The notes under the pieces: model-generated
The model's database searches: none
Told to the model about the DNA's origin: nothing
The model's input: the letters and a program-made list of their open reading frames with translations, nothing else
Shown here: one piece after another, positions 25,796 to 39,915 of the stretch
Layout: every line of letters starts with the position of its first letter
How positions within the stretch are numbered: position 1 is the first letter of the stretch
Source of the DNA: Lutraria lutraria
Lineage: Eukaryota; Mollusca; Bivalvia; Venerida; Mactridae
Direction: 5' to 3'
Assembly (NCBI GenBank): GCA_964023205.1
Contig: OZ026845.1
Span: 8,132,001 to 8,196,000 of the forward strand
Length of the DNA stretch: 64,000 nt
Made by a program: the position numbers and the translations under genes

Positions 25796-25886
25796 CAAAC
25801 AAACGGGCGCCATCTTGAATGTAAACGCTAATTAATATGCAAATGAGTGACTATAAATAGAATCCAAGATGGCGTCCGTTTGTTTG
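25796..25886. repeat. Inverted repeat enclosing octamer and TATA motifs
   Basis: The left arm (25796-25818: CAAACAAACGGGCGCCATCT and TGA) is nearly complementary to the right arm (25863-25886). The loop holds an ATGCAAAT octamer at 25837-25844 and TATAAATAG at 25852-25860. Both arms carry an AAGATGGCG (YY1-like) motif. No gene follows that I can recognise. Confidence 0.75.
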
Positions 25887-27049
25887 GACTATACTGCCAA
25901 TCTCTACCCAGAGTTGTCGTTCCCGCTACGCTCACACTAACCACTGCCAACGTCTAAAAAGTAGTCCGGCTTCACAATAACAGACGCGTGATTTAAAAAT
26001 GGTGACAACACTATTATAATTATTGTGTTGTTTTGTTCATCTGGAGAGAGTCGCATACTTAAACTAAATGATAGGAAACTGTTATCCGAGCCTGGTTTCC
26101 CTTCGTTATATTATCCGTGTTTTGAATTTTGAATTGTTTACTTCGCAATCATTCCGCTAAATTAGTTTTAGAGTTACAAGGTTAAATAATCCCTAATGGC
26201 ACAACTTATAACAGAGCAACATGAAGCGTTTTTCTGAAACGATATGACATATTTCATGATGACATTTAACAAGTAATTATGAAATATACACAAAAGCATG
26301 TTTATTGATGAGTGTGTAGTTTACCAAGAATCTTGGCATTGAGACGTTGACAATGGAAAAGAACGACAACTCTGGATAGAGATTGCTATACTAATAGCAT
26401 GTACTCAGAAACAAACAAGTTTTACGCGTTTGGTTTACTGCTCTACGGTTTGTAACCAAAGTGACATTGAAATCTGCCGAACAGGCTGAAAAACACAATT
26501 CTGCAATCAGACCATCACGCGAATATTCTCTGTAAGTATTGGTTATCGTAGGACTTTCTGACACCGCCGTTGATTCTGCGCGTAAAATAAAACATACAAA
26601 ACTTATTTTTGTAGCTGTGTCAAACATTATCACGCACATATCAAGTCTGAGAATCTGATGTAACAGAAGATGAAGAGGAAGCTCGGGTGTAATTAGGACT
26701 ATATTAACAAGCTTTGTCCCTTTTTGATATAAATGGTAAGTGTTGCTAACAGGTCAGTTATTCAATTAAATGTGTAATAACAGTGATAACAACCGCATAG
26801 TTCAAATGATACAGGAACTGAGTGTTCAATTCTTGCATTTAATGGAGATGAAAGTTATCTAACTTTTTTGTTCGCATTTTTCATATTAATGACATCATTT
26901 AATGCAATCTGCAATATTGCAAAATGTACGTACACATGTGTATAACACGATTGTTATTGATTTCTAATTGAACTTAACATTCGAACATAATGACCTCATA
27001 TCTTTCTCTATTAATCTAGTTTATCTCTTTATTATTTATCCAGAGTGTT
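25887..27049. other. Intergenic stretch
   Basis: Only short open frames with no recognisable motif. Confidence 0.4.
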
Positions 27050-30000
27050 TCTACAGCATATACCGAGTGTGTCTTAAGCATACCACTACACCATTTACAT
27101 AGGATATATATACACCATTTACCGTGTGTATCTCTACACCATTTACCTCGTGTATCTCTACACCATTTACCTTGTGTATCTCTACACCGTTTACCTAGAG
27201 TATCTCTACACCATTTACCTCATGTATCTCCACACCATTTACCTAGTGTATCTCTACACCATTTACCTAGTGTATCATTACAGCATTTACCCTCTGTATC
27301 TCTTTACCATTTACCCAGTGTATCTCTACATCATTTACCTAGTGTATCTCTACAGCATTTACCTAGAGTATCTCTATACCATTTACCTAGTGTATCTCTA
27401 CATCATTTACCTCGTGTATCTCTACACCAATTACCTAGTGTATCTCTACACTATTAACCTAGGGTATCTCCAAACTATGTACCCTCTGTTTCTCTACACC
27501 ATTTACATAGTGTATCTCTACATCATTTACCTAATGTATCTCTACATCATTCACCTAGTGTATCTCAATACCATTTACCTAGTGTATCTCCACACCATGT
27601 ACCCTCTGTATCTCTACATCATTTACCTAGTGTATCTCTACAACAGTTACCTAGTGTATATCCACACCATGTACTCTCTGTATCTCTACATCATTTACCT
27701 AGTGTATCTCTACACCATTTACCTAGTGTATCTCAACACAATTTACCTAGTGTATCTCTACACCAATTACCTAGTGTATCTCTACCCCATTTACCTAGGG
27801 TATCTCTACATCATTCACCTAGTGTATCTCAATACCATTTACCTAGTGTATCTCCACACCATGTACCCTCTGTATCTCTACATCATTTACCTAGTGTATC
27901 TCTACATCATTTACCTAGTGTATCTCTACAACATTTACCTAGTGTATATCCACACCATGTACTCTCTGTATCTCTACATCATTTACCTAGTGTATCTCTA
28001 CATCATTTACCTAGTGTATCTATACACCATTTACCTAGTGTAGCTCTACAGCATTTACCTAGAGTATCTCTATACCATTTACCTCGTGTATCTCTACATC
28101 ATTTACCTCGTGTATCTCTACACCAATTACCTCGTGTATCTCTACACAATTTACCTAGTGTATCTCTACTCCAATTACCTAGTGTATCTCTACACAATTT
28201 ACCTAGTGTATCTCTACTCCAATTAACTAGTGTATCTCTACAGCATTTACCTAGTGAATCTCTACTCCAATTACCTAGTGTATCTCTACACCATTTACCT
28301 AGTGTATCTCTACATCATTTACCTAGTGTATCTCTACACCATTTACCTCGTGTATCTTTACAGGATTTACCCTTTGTATCTCTATACCATTTACATAGTG
28401 TATCTCTACACCATTTACCTAGTGTAACTCTACATCATTTACCTCGTGTATCTCTACACCATTTACCTAGTGTATCTCAACACAATTTACCTAGTGTATC
28501 TCTACTCCAATTAACTAGTGTATCTCTACAGCATTTACCTAGTGAATCTCTACTCCAATTACCTAGTGTATCTCTACACCATTTACCTAGTGTATCTCTA
28601 CATCATTTACCTAGTGTATCTCTACACCATTTACCTCGTGTATCTTTACAGGATTTACCCTTTGTATCTCTATACCATTTACATAGTGTATCTCTACACC
28701 ATTTACCTAGTGTAACTCTACATCATTTACCTCGTGTATCTCTACACCATTTACCTAGTGTATCTCAACACAATTTACCTAGTGTATCTCTACACCAATT
28801 ACCTAGTGTATCTCTACACTATTAACCTAGGGTATCTCCAAACTATGTACCCTCTGTTTCTCTACACCATTTACTTAGTGTATCTCTACATCATTTACCT
28901 AATGTATCTCTACATCATTCACCTAGTGTATCTCTACCCCATTTACCTAGGGTATCTCTACATCATTCAACTAGTGTATCTCAATACCATTTACCTAGTG
29001 TATCTCCACACCATGTACCCTCTGTATCTCTACATCATTTACCTAGTGTATCTCTACATCATTTACCTAGTGTATCTCTACATCATTTACCTAGTGTATC
29101 TCTACATCATTTACCTAGTGTATCTCTACAACATTTACCTAGTGTATCTCCACACCATGTACCCTCTGTATCTCTACATCATTTACCTAGTGTATCTCTA
29201 CATCATTTACCTAGTGTATCTCTACAACATTTACCTAGTGTATATCCACACCATGTACTCTCTGTATCTCTACATCATTTACCTAGTGTATCTCTACATC
29301 ATTTACCTAGTGTATCTATACACCATTTACCTAGTGTAGCTCTACAGCATTTACCTAGAGTATCTCTATACCATTTACCTCGTGTATCTCTACATCATTT
29401 ACCTCGTGTATCTCTTCACCAATTACCTCGTGTATCTCTACACAATTTACCTAGTGTATCTCTACTCCAATTACCTAGTGTATCTCTACACAATTTACCT
29501 AGTGTATCTCTACTCCAATTACCTAGTGTATCTCTACAGCATTTACCTAGTGAATCTCTACTCCAATTACCTAGTGTATCTCTATACCATTTACCTAGTG
29601 TATCTCTACACCATTTACCTCATGTATCTCCACACAATTTACCTAGTGTATCTCTACACCAATTACCTCGTGTATCTCTACACAATTTACCTAGTGTATC
29701 TCTACTCCAATTACCTAGTGTATCTCTACAGCATTTACCTAGTGAATCTCTACTCCAATTACCTAGTGTATCTCTACAACATTTACCTAGTGTATCTCTA
29801 TACCATTTACCTAGTTTATCTCTACATCATTTACCTCGTGTATCTCTACACCAATTACCTCGTGTATCTCTACACAATTTACCTAGTGTATCTCTACTCC
29901 AATTACCTAATGTATCTCTACACAATTTACCTAGTGTATCTCTACTCCAATTACCTTGTGTATGTCTACATCATTTACCTAGTGTATCTCTACTCCAATT

Positions 30001-30190
30001 ACCTAGTGTATCTCTACAACATTTACCTAGTGTATCTCTATACCATTTAGCTAGTGTATCTCTACACCATAACCTCGTGTATCATTACAGCATTTACAGC
30101 TCTACACAAATTACCAAGTGTATCTCTACACAAATTACCAAGTGTATCTCTACACAAATTACCTAGTGTATCTCTACACCATTTACACAT
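27050..30190. repeat. 24-bp minisatellite, about 130 copies
   Basis: Head-to-tail copies of a 24-bp unit (TCTCTACACC + ATTTACCTAGTGTA) with few indels, so the phase is kept for 3 kb. Longer blocks are reiterated: 28230-28427 recurs unchanged at 28518-28715 (288 bp, 12 units), and a block with CACACCATGTACCCTCTG recurs several times. Since 24 is a multiple of 3, open frames of up to 305 codons arise with an eight-residue period; I see no sign that they are genes. Confidence 0.97.
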
Positions 30191-30310
30191 GATATCTCCA
30201 CATTCAGACAAAATTCTCACCGATCTCTATTCTCATTCATCAAAACACCATTCAATGTACACGTTTGTAAAAATTGATAAAATACAATAGCAACTCCTGA
30301 TGGATGGAAC

Positions 30311-30500
30311 ATCGGTTTGAACGTTTACAATCGATTATCGGTTTGAACGTTTACAATCGATCATCGGTTTGAACGTTTATAATCGATCATCGGTTTGAAC
30401 GTTTACAATCGATCATCGGTTTGAACGTTTACAATCGATCATCGGTTTGAACGTTTACAATCGATCATCGGTTTGAACGTATACAATCGATCATCGGTTT
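30311..30500. repeat. 26-bp minisatellite, about 7 copies
   Basis: Unit CGGTTTGAACGTTTACAATC + GATCAT, nearly homogeneous, starting 120 bases after the 24-bp array ends. The unit is unrelated to that array. Confidence 0.95.
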
Positions 30501-32780
30501 AAAATGTTGCGATTAAACTATTAAATAATCGGTTATTTACGCTATGGAAACTATATTTATTTTTCAAGTCAAGTCAAAATCCTTTTATTTCACTCATATC
30601 ACATACATGACAAAATGAGGGAACAAACATGATATCCTATTGTTACATATACATTTATACAATGATTTTCATAATAAAAAGATGAAATCTTTCTAACAGT
30701 GAAAAAACATAAGGGAATGTGAAGAGTCAGTATTTTTATGTACATATATTTCTTTTCATTTAAACATTTCGATTTGATGTATTCATCTTTAGCAACAATG
30801 ATTTAAGTTTGCACTAAATTTCAAATATATATTGAAACCAAGTTTATATACAAATTTTGCCTAGATATAGGCATATTCGAAATGCATTATGTTTATACTC
30901 AAATGTGGCATTTTCTAGTACTAAATGCTGGGTTTTATGCACAAATTATGCTCAAAATGCAGTGTAAATGTTAACAATCATAACAGAAAATAGTGTAAAA
31001 ATAATTATCATCAAATGTTTTTCTAAGATACTGAATTTCAAAGTTTTACTCTATGTTTAAAGTCCCATAAGCATATAAATGTGTCGGTCGTAATAGTTTC
31101 TGTTTGTTCTATAACAGAGGAATCCAGTGTGTTTTCCTCTCGTGCATACTTTATAGCAAGAACAAGAAAAACTATAACAAAACGTGATAGGTAGACGAAC
31201 TTCAAGAAGCATATTGGTTTATTTTTTTTTTGTATGAAGTTGCTTTTTTCATAAAGGATATTGTCTGTATATTTAATTCAATCCAAGGGTAATAAATATT
31301 TACATGATATGAGTAATACACATTATAATGACAATCATGAGTATTTGACAAATGAATAAATTCATGTATATAGTTCACAAGCACATGGTTATATCATATC
31401 CTACATCAATCAAATAGAATCAACCCTAAATGTTAACGAATTCACCATAAATCTGAGCACTATTATACAACCACATTGAACTACAAATAGCCACACAACA
31501 ACTTATCCAGGCAATGCCTTAATGATCTACTTACCTGTCAACTATTAATAGATTCAGTCATCACCATTAGCCAATCAAATGGCCAGGATAAGCCAAACTA
31601 GTAATAGACACTACAGTAAGTACTCGCAAACAGCTATAATAAACAAATACTCGTCTAGAAAAATGTTTCCAAAACCACTGTCGTGTTATCATTGAAAGAA
31701 AGATTATTTTTAGAGCAGCTGTGTTTTCTCACAATCATATTATGCGCACGACATGAAGTGACGCCACGCGCTCTATATATTTCAAGTTAACAAAAGCAAA
31801 ATTCACAGCGTAGTGAGTGTTTTTAGAAGAAAAACGTTTATTTCGTCGGTAATTATTATCTTGGGATATCAGCAATTTTTTTTGTATATATGTTTTATAG
31901 CAAAAAGCAAATGGGACTTTAAGTTTATAGGTAAAAAGTAAATCTGAAAATAATCCAAAGTTTTGCACTTTCTGTACTGAGATATAAAGATAAGTAGACT
32001 ACAAGCAAATGAAGCTTGTATCACCAAGAAAATTATTTATGAAGAATGATGTATGTGAATTTTAGATTAAACCTGAGCTAAAATTATGATTCTAAAGGAA
32101 TAAATAATGTTTAAAAATCCATATAGTACCATATATTTTTCTTCTGTTGTTTTTGTTTAGGTTTTCGAAGCACTTTGAGTCGGTGATATTTAAGGCAAGA
32201 AAGTAGAAGTACTACAAAAGGTCACACTTCGGAATATATACATATAAATTCCAAGTTCTTCTTGGCGAAAGGCAAAAAATAAATCCTTCAGTTTTCGATT
32301 GAAATCTTTATTGTTGCTTGCAAGGCTCATAATAGCAAACTTCGCACAACTTTGTTTGAAAGTACATGGTATTACATAATACACAAGAAAAAAATCTTTG
32401 ATGGTCAGATTTTATAGTTTCCTTGTTTAACGGTTTAACAAATAAGTAACCCCAATCACTTCAAACAATGCTAAATTAATAACCGTTGCTTGGTATGATC
32501 ACGCGAATACAACTCTGAAAAAAAGCCACGTTACTTTATTGTACATCTATTTATTTTTTGACATATCAATCAAGTTTTCAAATGAATGCGAACAAACAAG
32601 TAATACATTCGCGCGTGAATGATAGTACATTGTACACGTATTTAGATTATCATGAACTGCATGTAATAATAAGAAATCGTTCATATCAAAATGAATCCAT
32701 GTCATATAATTATTTATTTAAACGTGTCCACAATCATGCAACTAAGTTAATACTTAGTTTGGATCTACATTATAAAGTTC
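30501..32780. other. AT-rich stretch with a possible retroposon end
   Basis: No gene seen. At 30568 the phrase CAAGTCAAGTCAAAATCCTT followed by TTATTTCACTCAT also begins a stretch at 52549. Read on the minus strand this looks like the 3' end of a retroposon ending in a TTGAC-type repeat, which is an inference. Confidence 0.4.
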
Positions 32781-32969
32781 TACAGTCAAATATGAGTTGA
32801 CGGTCACCTCCGATTAAAGGTCACCCTGTGAACGGTGGTCGTTCATTTACAATTCGACATTGATTATTTAGAACAAAATGACCTCCGAATAAAGGCCACC
32901 TGTCAATGATAATAAATAAAACATCATGTCAACATCCAAGTGTGGCCTTTGACCATAGGTTTGACTGTA
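32781..32969 (-). mobile_element. MITE family B copy
   Basis: Inverted copy of the family seen at 3517: TACAGTCAAATATG at one end, GGTTTGACTGTA at the other, and ACCTCCGAATAAAGGCCACC inside. Confidence 0.75.
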
Positions 32970-33900
32970 TTTACAGGAAAACTTCACTTAGCGACCTTTC
33001 CGGTACATAACCACCTCCTTCCCAGGCAAAATAATGACCATGGTCTGCAATGGTCACCACGGTAGTTGATGGTTGACCATCACATATCATGTTCGGCTAT
33101 CAAATACTGTGTTGGAACAAGATCAGGAGCATGGTCGACCGTGGTTAGCCATGTCCGACCATGGTCAACAATGTTTGACGGCTGACTGCTGACAACCAAA
33201 TGAAGTATGGCTGTAATACAAATGGAAACAATGATAAAATTATAGTTGTAGTAAACTGGTAAGTATACTGATAATGAAGTTCTATATAGATTAATGATTT
33301 ACAACCGAAAACCAAACATGACAGATGCATATTTGATATAATTATGAATTTATGATGAAATGAAGTGGGTGGGGTATGATGAAATATCACAATTATGAAT
33401 ACCTTTTCCTCTGATTATAATTAATGCATTTGCAATTTTATAAATCAGAACTTGCTTTAAGGTCACATGTGCAATCCTATTTTACTTAAAGCTTTTTTGA
33501 TTGACAAGCATGGAAACAGTGAAGTTCACTCACGGACAGGGAAAAGCTTGTAAAAAATGACATGTCATCTAGAATATTATACATTTCAATTTCAGTAAAA
33601 TATTAAAATTCATCAGTATTTATCTGGATAAAGGTCTTGTGATCAAGAAGGGGGTTTAAAAAAGGTTTTCACAAATCTGTCTATAGGACAGTTCCTGAAG
33701 AATATAAGTCAAGAAATATTCTAACATGGTGCAAGTACATATTGTTACAGTTTCTATATATTTGTTTGATCCTTTCTTCATGGGAACTTGTCTGGGGTGA
33801 ACATATAATTCCCTATGTGAGGCTATGATTTAAAAAAATATTCCCTATCAAATGATGTGCTTTAAAAGATTGTTTTATTATAATACCTACATACTATCTT

Positions 33901-34072
33901 GATAGTCAGCCATGGTGGGCCATGCTCAACAATATTTTGTAAATGGCACCACAGTTGAACAGTGTAGCTGGCCACTGTCGGTCATGGTTGGTTACCATGG
34001 TCAGCCTTCATGTTCAACTGTGGTGCCATTTAACAAAAGATTGTTGAGCATGGCCCACCATGGCTGACTATC
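33901..34072. repeat. Long near-perfect hairpin (60-bp arms)
   Basis: The left arm 33901-33960 and right arm 34012-34072 are complementary over about 60 bp with a few small differences; the loop is 51 nt. The arms include GTCAGCCATGGTGGGCCATG and its complement. Related CCATGGTC-rich phrases occur at 33040-33180 and 34090-34145, so this may be the core of a larger fold-back element. Confidence 0.9.
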
Positions 34073-34168
34073 ATGGGCATGAAATACATTTACAACCGTT
34101 GATGACCATGGTAATGGTCATAGGACCATGGTCGGCCATTGTAGACCAAAAAAAGCTAAAATACTCGT

Positions 34169-34350
34169 AAAGTCTAATATGTGTTCACGAATACCTCCGA
34201 ATAATATTAGACCACCTTGTGAATAAAAGGTCAATTCTTTAAATTCTTCAAATCAGTTTTTTAGACTTGTATGTCCTCCAAATAAAGGTCACATGTTAAT
34301 AAAAACAACATTTTCTTTCCCAAGGATGGCCTTTACGTACGTTTGATCGT
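34169..34350 (-). mobile_element. MITE family B copy, diverged
   Basis: Contains ACCTCCGAATAATATTAGAC, CCAAATAAAGGTCACATG and a degraded right end (GTTTGATCGTA). Confidence 0.5.
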
Positions 34351-34360
34351 ATACTTATGT

Positions 34361-34539
34361 ACAATCAAACCTGTTTTAGCAGCCATCTCAAAATAAAGGT
34401 CATCTTACTAACAAAAACCATTCTTTTCGAAACAGCATTTGATTATTAAGGACAAAATGACCTCCGAATAAGGTCACCTGTCAATAGAGGCCACACTGCG
34501 TTTTCACAAGGGTGGCTTATGTTCACAGGTTTGACAGTA
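34361..34539 (-). mobile_element. MITE family B copy
   Basis: ACAATCAAACCTGTTTTAGC begins it and ACAGGTTTGACAGTA ends it. The interior has ACCTCCGAATAAGGTCACCT. It lies about 10 bp from the previous copy, forming a tandem pair. Confidence 0.7.
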
Positions 34540-34989
34540 TATGTATCAATACTCCGAGACACTGAAAGACTGTACAAGCTGTTTCTACGAGACCATGTAC
34601 TTTGTGTGAAATGTGACGAAAAGAAACACGTTTTCTCAAACTGCGTACCAGTACAACACTTATTATCGATGTATTAAGCCAACAGGGACACTATTTTATC
34701 CTTAATTTAAATGCCGTGTCATGTGATCACCATGTTGTTCTCACATTAAAGTACTACTATGCTGCGGTTTATCTTTAAAGGAAAATCTATTGATTTTCCC
34801 ATGCAGTTTGACTCGGCTATAATTTTGGTACAAAGAGAAGTCAGCGCTCAGAAATCATGATGACTTTTATGTTTGCCTATACAGAAAGTAGAATTAAAAA
34901 TTTGTTTTCATTTGGAATGGTTCGGATAACAGCACAGTGGCTTTCGAAACTACAACGGTGTAGCTTATGTAGTGCTTTGCATTCAATTG

Positions 34990-35165
34990 TTACCCGGCGA
35001 TCAAATCACGGCCGCGGCTGGTCATACTGTTCTATTAAAATTAGACAAAAATGTTCGGATTTTGCTTCGTACGTGGAGAAAGCCGGCTCCTTGTGGAAGG
35101 GTAAGCTAGTATGTTTCGTACGTATACAGACACGCTGGTTTGGTAAACCGGCCGCCGTGAATAAC
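34990..35165 (+). mobile_element. SINE body (family 2)
   Basis: TACGTGGAGAAAGCCGGCTC, CTTGTGGAAGGGTAAGCTAG and GTATACAGACACGCTGG match the minus-strand copy at 14240-14440. The 105-codon open frame covering it is accidental. Confidence 0.6.
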
Positions 35166-35185
35166 AATCGTTGAACCCTGTGAAC

Positions 35186-38100
35186 CAGAAACACAAAAAG
35201 TCCCATTATGATAATCAATTTGATCACGTCAGCATTAGCTTAAGAATGGCGTACTGGTAGGTCACCGAAGAGCACTTATATAATATAGGACACATTTTCA
35301 GATAGCACTTACAAAATAGTATACGTTGATAAAAGACTTAATGGTATAACGTCCATGATGTCCAAACTTATTATTTCAAAATGGAGCGGACAGAAATTGG
35401 AAACATTTATAGATTTTACAGGATCAATGATAGAATATGATCGATCGAGAGATATTCGAAGCACAAATACAATCCTTTGAGTTACAGTATGAGTATCGTC
35501 CCTTTAAATATGCATTTTGACTCTATGAGAGTAACCAACCTTTCAATGAAAACATACTAATAAGATGCAAAACTCAGTACCATTGTAATTTAATGTAATA
35601 TAATAAAATATATAGGTCTATGTGCAATACCTAGATATTATTATAAAAAGGGCAACAACTCTTGCAAAATATTTTTGAAAAATCGTAAGATAAGAAAAAG
35701 TATCTAGGAAAACTATCATAAAAAATAATTATAATTGGGTTATACTTTTGTTATTATATTAACATTTTGATAAAGCAGTCAGCAGAGTAGTCATTATGGA
35801 TGTATTACTTGTAATGTATAACAAACATAAGAATACAATGCTATTTCATCAGCAGCGTAGACATCGAGAGAACGGCCAACGTCAAAATGGCTTTAGGTGG
35901 TAATTAACGCCAGTTAAAGACTATGTACATCATTATTTCCTCCCCTTAGATCTGTCCCAAAATGTTGTCGAAAACAAATTAGAAAATTTCCCTGTAACAG
36001 ACATAATATTATTTTCACTGCTTAGCAAATAGTATATCCGTCTACTAATTAAAGTATTACATGTATCTAGAGCTTACTTTTACTACAGTTGTGATATTGA
36101 GTACTTTCTCCAACTCGCGTCAAGTCTGTTTGTAGATTCTTTTTCTTTTGACAGTTCAAAGAAATTTCAAATGAGCGTCGTTTACAAACATTGCATAAAT
36201 AAATATTTGTTTGAGAATTACAAATCAATGCACCGTTTTCAACAAAATGTTACGGACTAGTTAAGTGATAAAGTATCGCATATACCGGCTGTAAAATTCG
36301 CCGTGAGAAGCTCTAAATATTAAGATCTCACCAAAGATGTTCGAAATACTAGTACAGTCTTATTGAAATAGAATCCAAGATGACAGCTGTGTTGTTACGT
36401 CATACTAGCGCATGCGCATTAGGAATGCCAAATAGACATAATGATAAACGCTACTCCGACTCGCTTAATCATGAATAACATAAATTATACTTATTAACGA
36501 AGTGCTCAGCCATCAGGGATAATATGGCTACTTTATCTGACACGACGTGTCATGTGAAAAGGAAGTTACTCTTTTCTACATTAAATAGTACTTAGCTTAG
36601 GTTAACATCACAGAAAAGTCAATCGATTATTTCATGCTATATCGCATTCCGGCTATGTAGTCGCTCATATTACCTGAAGAGGTCAATGATCAGATATTAC
36701 TGTCTCCACGACAATTTGTTTAGTACACAAGTCGAGAGGACTTATATACCAATTCGCCACCTTTATAGAATATCTGCACTTTTCTTACTTGTCAGATAGG
36801 TCCTTTGAATCATATAAAACAGCCTAGGGAAAATAAAAAAGGAGAGGAAGTAAATGTACCGTTGTTCTCGGGAATTATTGGGACAGGTCGGGTAACCAGT
36901 AACGAACAAATCTTTTTACGCCTTATTAATACATGTACCTCTGTCTGCGAACACGAATGAACCATAGGAATCGGTATATCTTGATATCATTCATTGCAGA
37001 CAGCTATTTTTAAATAAATTTATACCGAAGGTGTCATTTTGCTAACATATCTCAGTTACGACAGTGATATCTGAATTCGAAAATGTTTATAGGAGAAGTT
37101 AAATTATATTCCCTCAATATGTCTATCGTCCGCAGATTATTGTGACAATCTGAAAGACATATCATTGGCCTGATTCATAAATCCTAAAATTATCATCTTA
37201 AAAATTTGACAAACAGCAAGGTTATGGAAATGTTTATAATTCGCTTTCAAAGATTAAATAAAATTAATTCAAGGAAAACATATGGTAAATAGATCCAATA
37301 ACACAGAATCAATTTAATTTGATGAAGACAATATTTGTCACCATGCAATATCTACAGAATTTTTCTTCTATTTCTCAACATGGGCAACAACTCTTGCAAA
37401 CGTTTAAAAGTGTGTTGTAAAATAAATCGACATATCCGAGGTAACTATCAAAGAAATAACGATAATTGGGCGATACCATTTTTGTAATATTAACATTTTG
37501 TGTAGCATTTAGCAGATACGTCAGGAAAGTACAGTATTAGGGGATGTGATATACAATGTATTAAGTTTCTATGTGTTACAAAACATCCTCCTATGTTTAT
37601 AACAACACATTGCTATACATACAGAGACACACTATCAATCGTACAAATACATTCAGATTTGTCTGACAGGCGCCTGGCATTTCAAACACAAAATGGTGTT
37701 AAGACAAAACATCTACTGGTCCATTTATGTCTGAATCTAAAAGCACATTCCCTGTTGTAACGAGGATTAAATGCTAGTTAGTTTAGTTTTATATCTTATC
37801 ATATAAGAAGCTTAACGTCTAAGAACTCTTAAGCCGTGATAGCAAAAAGACTTGTACATCCATATCACCCCATCTCTTAAAATAGATACTACCGCTCCAA
37901 GCATTGTTTAACAATATTTCTCTTGTTATAGACATCAGCGACATTTTATTCCCATATAAACAAGTGGATATGTTAAATATTGCATAAGCTGTGTCAAGAT
38001 TCTCAGAGAAAATATTCAAAACTCTTTTTTGGCATGTAACATGATAATATAGGTTGGCTTCAACACAAATACGGTTCCTGCTCTCACAGTAAAATTCGCC

Positions 38101-38390
38101 TATTATCGGGGTTTTACGTCAGCTGGGCTAATATTTCTTCCTGCAATTAAACGTGTCAACTGCGCAGTCTGCCATGAACATTATGTTAGTATTTTACTAA
38201 GGTTAGAGATAGGAGAACCTATTGATTTTAATGCAGCACTGTATTGAGACTGTTTAGTATTTTCAGAGAAGATTTTTGAAGACGCGAAGTTAGTTTTCCA
38301 AGTACAGTAAAGCTCGATATAAAGGCTACTTTGGAACCAAACAAATTGACAAGTCCGAAAATAAGTGGCTTTGTGGGGACTGGACGATAT
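35186..38390. other. AT-rich intergenic stretch left of the retrotransposon
   Basis: More than 3 kb without a recognisable gene. The last 90 bases begin TACAGTAAAGCTCGATATAA, a MITE-like terminus, so the retrotransposon may have inserted into an older repeat. Confidence 0.4.
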
Positions 38391-39557
38391 TGTAACGTGC
38401 CGGTAGTTGAACAAGATGGTATCTCTTGTGCACTATACTAGTTCTCATGTAACTCTGATTCTTATGCGCTGGATCTGGTTCCCATGTGTTAGTACTGGTT
38501 ATGTGCTTATGACTCAACAGCATAAAACATAAAACTAAATCTTACCAAAGCTAAAAGTATTACTAAGAGGATTCAGATTCAATCAAATTTATTATAGTGT
38601 GATATTCGCAAGATCATTCATGAAATTATCCAATAAACAATACCTAGCATTCACAACAATAATGTTATTAACTATGACAAGAGAATTTATTAATAATTTG
38701 CCAGATCCTGTATAAAATCTTATTAAGACTTACTCAATAAATAAACAGAAGGTTTCCTAAATTAGACACCAAAACTTTAAAATGAGAAAAAAGCAGACGG
38801 CTTGAAAATGTTTTAGAACAAAAGAAATCCAAAAATGCTCTTCTAATAAAAATAGTTATTTAATGCAAACTTACTTAAACTAAACTGTAGATGTACTAAA
38901 AGTTTTCAAAAGATCTAAACCTATCTAACCAAAACTGAAGAGTCCTAGACTGGTGATTGCAGCGCCTTTTATACTAAGGAATCAAACAGATCCAACACTG
39001 TTTGATGTAGGATCAAACAGTGTGGGAAAGGGGCCTCAATCGGGTTTCCTACAATTCCAACACTTCCAACAGTGCCAAAAATAATACTTAAATTGATATA
39101 AAAACGTGAATAAAAACAGTATCTGGCATTCAAACATACATTTTAAGTAACAGTAAAATCAAATCATGACAAAACGAATTTAGCAACATTAATAAACAAC
39201 AAATAATAGTATTTCCCAAATAAAAATTTCCCCTAAAGAGCCTCCCACCAAAATATCAATACTCTACAAATAAATTAATGACGTCATCAACCTCTTATAT
39301 GACGTCACGATTTATGATTCAAAATGGCGGACTTTAACACATGGAATGTAAGATCTAAAATAAAATGGATTATTAAGCAATATTCTAAAGGATTAAGAGA
39401 CAAAGAGGTATGACACTTATAAAGTTTAAAATAAGTAAATATACTGAATGTTATTTATGTAAGTTTTACAACATAATTCAATGAGAAATTGAATCAGAAA
39501 GGTAATTAAATTAATCTGTAAACAGTAAAGGAGTGGGTGGGGAACCACAACACTACA
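38391..39557 (-). repeat. 3' LTR (1167 bp)
   Basis: In element sense it starts TGTAGTG and ends CGTTACA. By eye it equals the 5' LTR except for a 9-bp duplication (the phrase CACTTCCAA near 39060). The polyadenylation signal AATAAA lies on the minus strand at 38593-38588. The two CRE sites of U3 are at 39279-39286 and 39300-39307. Confidence 0.97.
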
Positions 39558-39568
39558 TTACCCCCGTC
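39558..39568 (-). other. Polypurine tract
   Basis: In element sense GACGGGGGTAA directly abuts the 3' LTR, the expected place for the plus-strand DNA primer. It is short for a polypurine tract. Confidence 0.75.
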
Positions 39569-39915
39569 AAACATTGGCAAAGCTCCGACTGCCCAATTAA
39601 CAACAAGTAAACAGGAAATAGATACAAATATGATAAAGTAATTAAACATACAAACAACAAATCGAATGGAACAGCATTAAATGTCAAGTGATACTTTTTT
39701 ATATTAATTGAAAATTGTCCACTAAATCGTCCTTATTTAAGATGGAATGGCATAAAAGCAATGATGAACATGCCTACACGTCATACAAAGTTACACAATA
39801 TTTAATAAAGTTATAGCTGTCTTAGTTCATGCATTCTCTGTTAATCAGTAGTAATTAAAGTAATTCACAGGTACATATATTCTTCTTCATTGTCACAATT
39901 ATTTTACAATTCTAA

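Noticed and set aside
27126..30050. Open frames of up to 305 codons with an eight-residue period
   Set aside because: They are produced by the 24-bp tandem repeat; composition and period are those of the DNA unit and no gene signals surround them.
34857..35174. 105-codon plus-strand frame
   Set aside because: It overlaps a SINE body also present at 14240-14440; not a gene.
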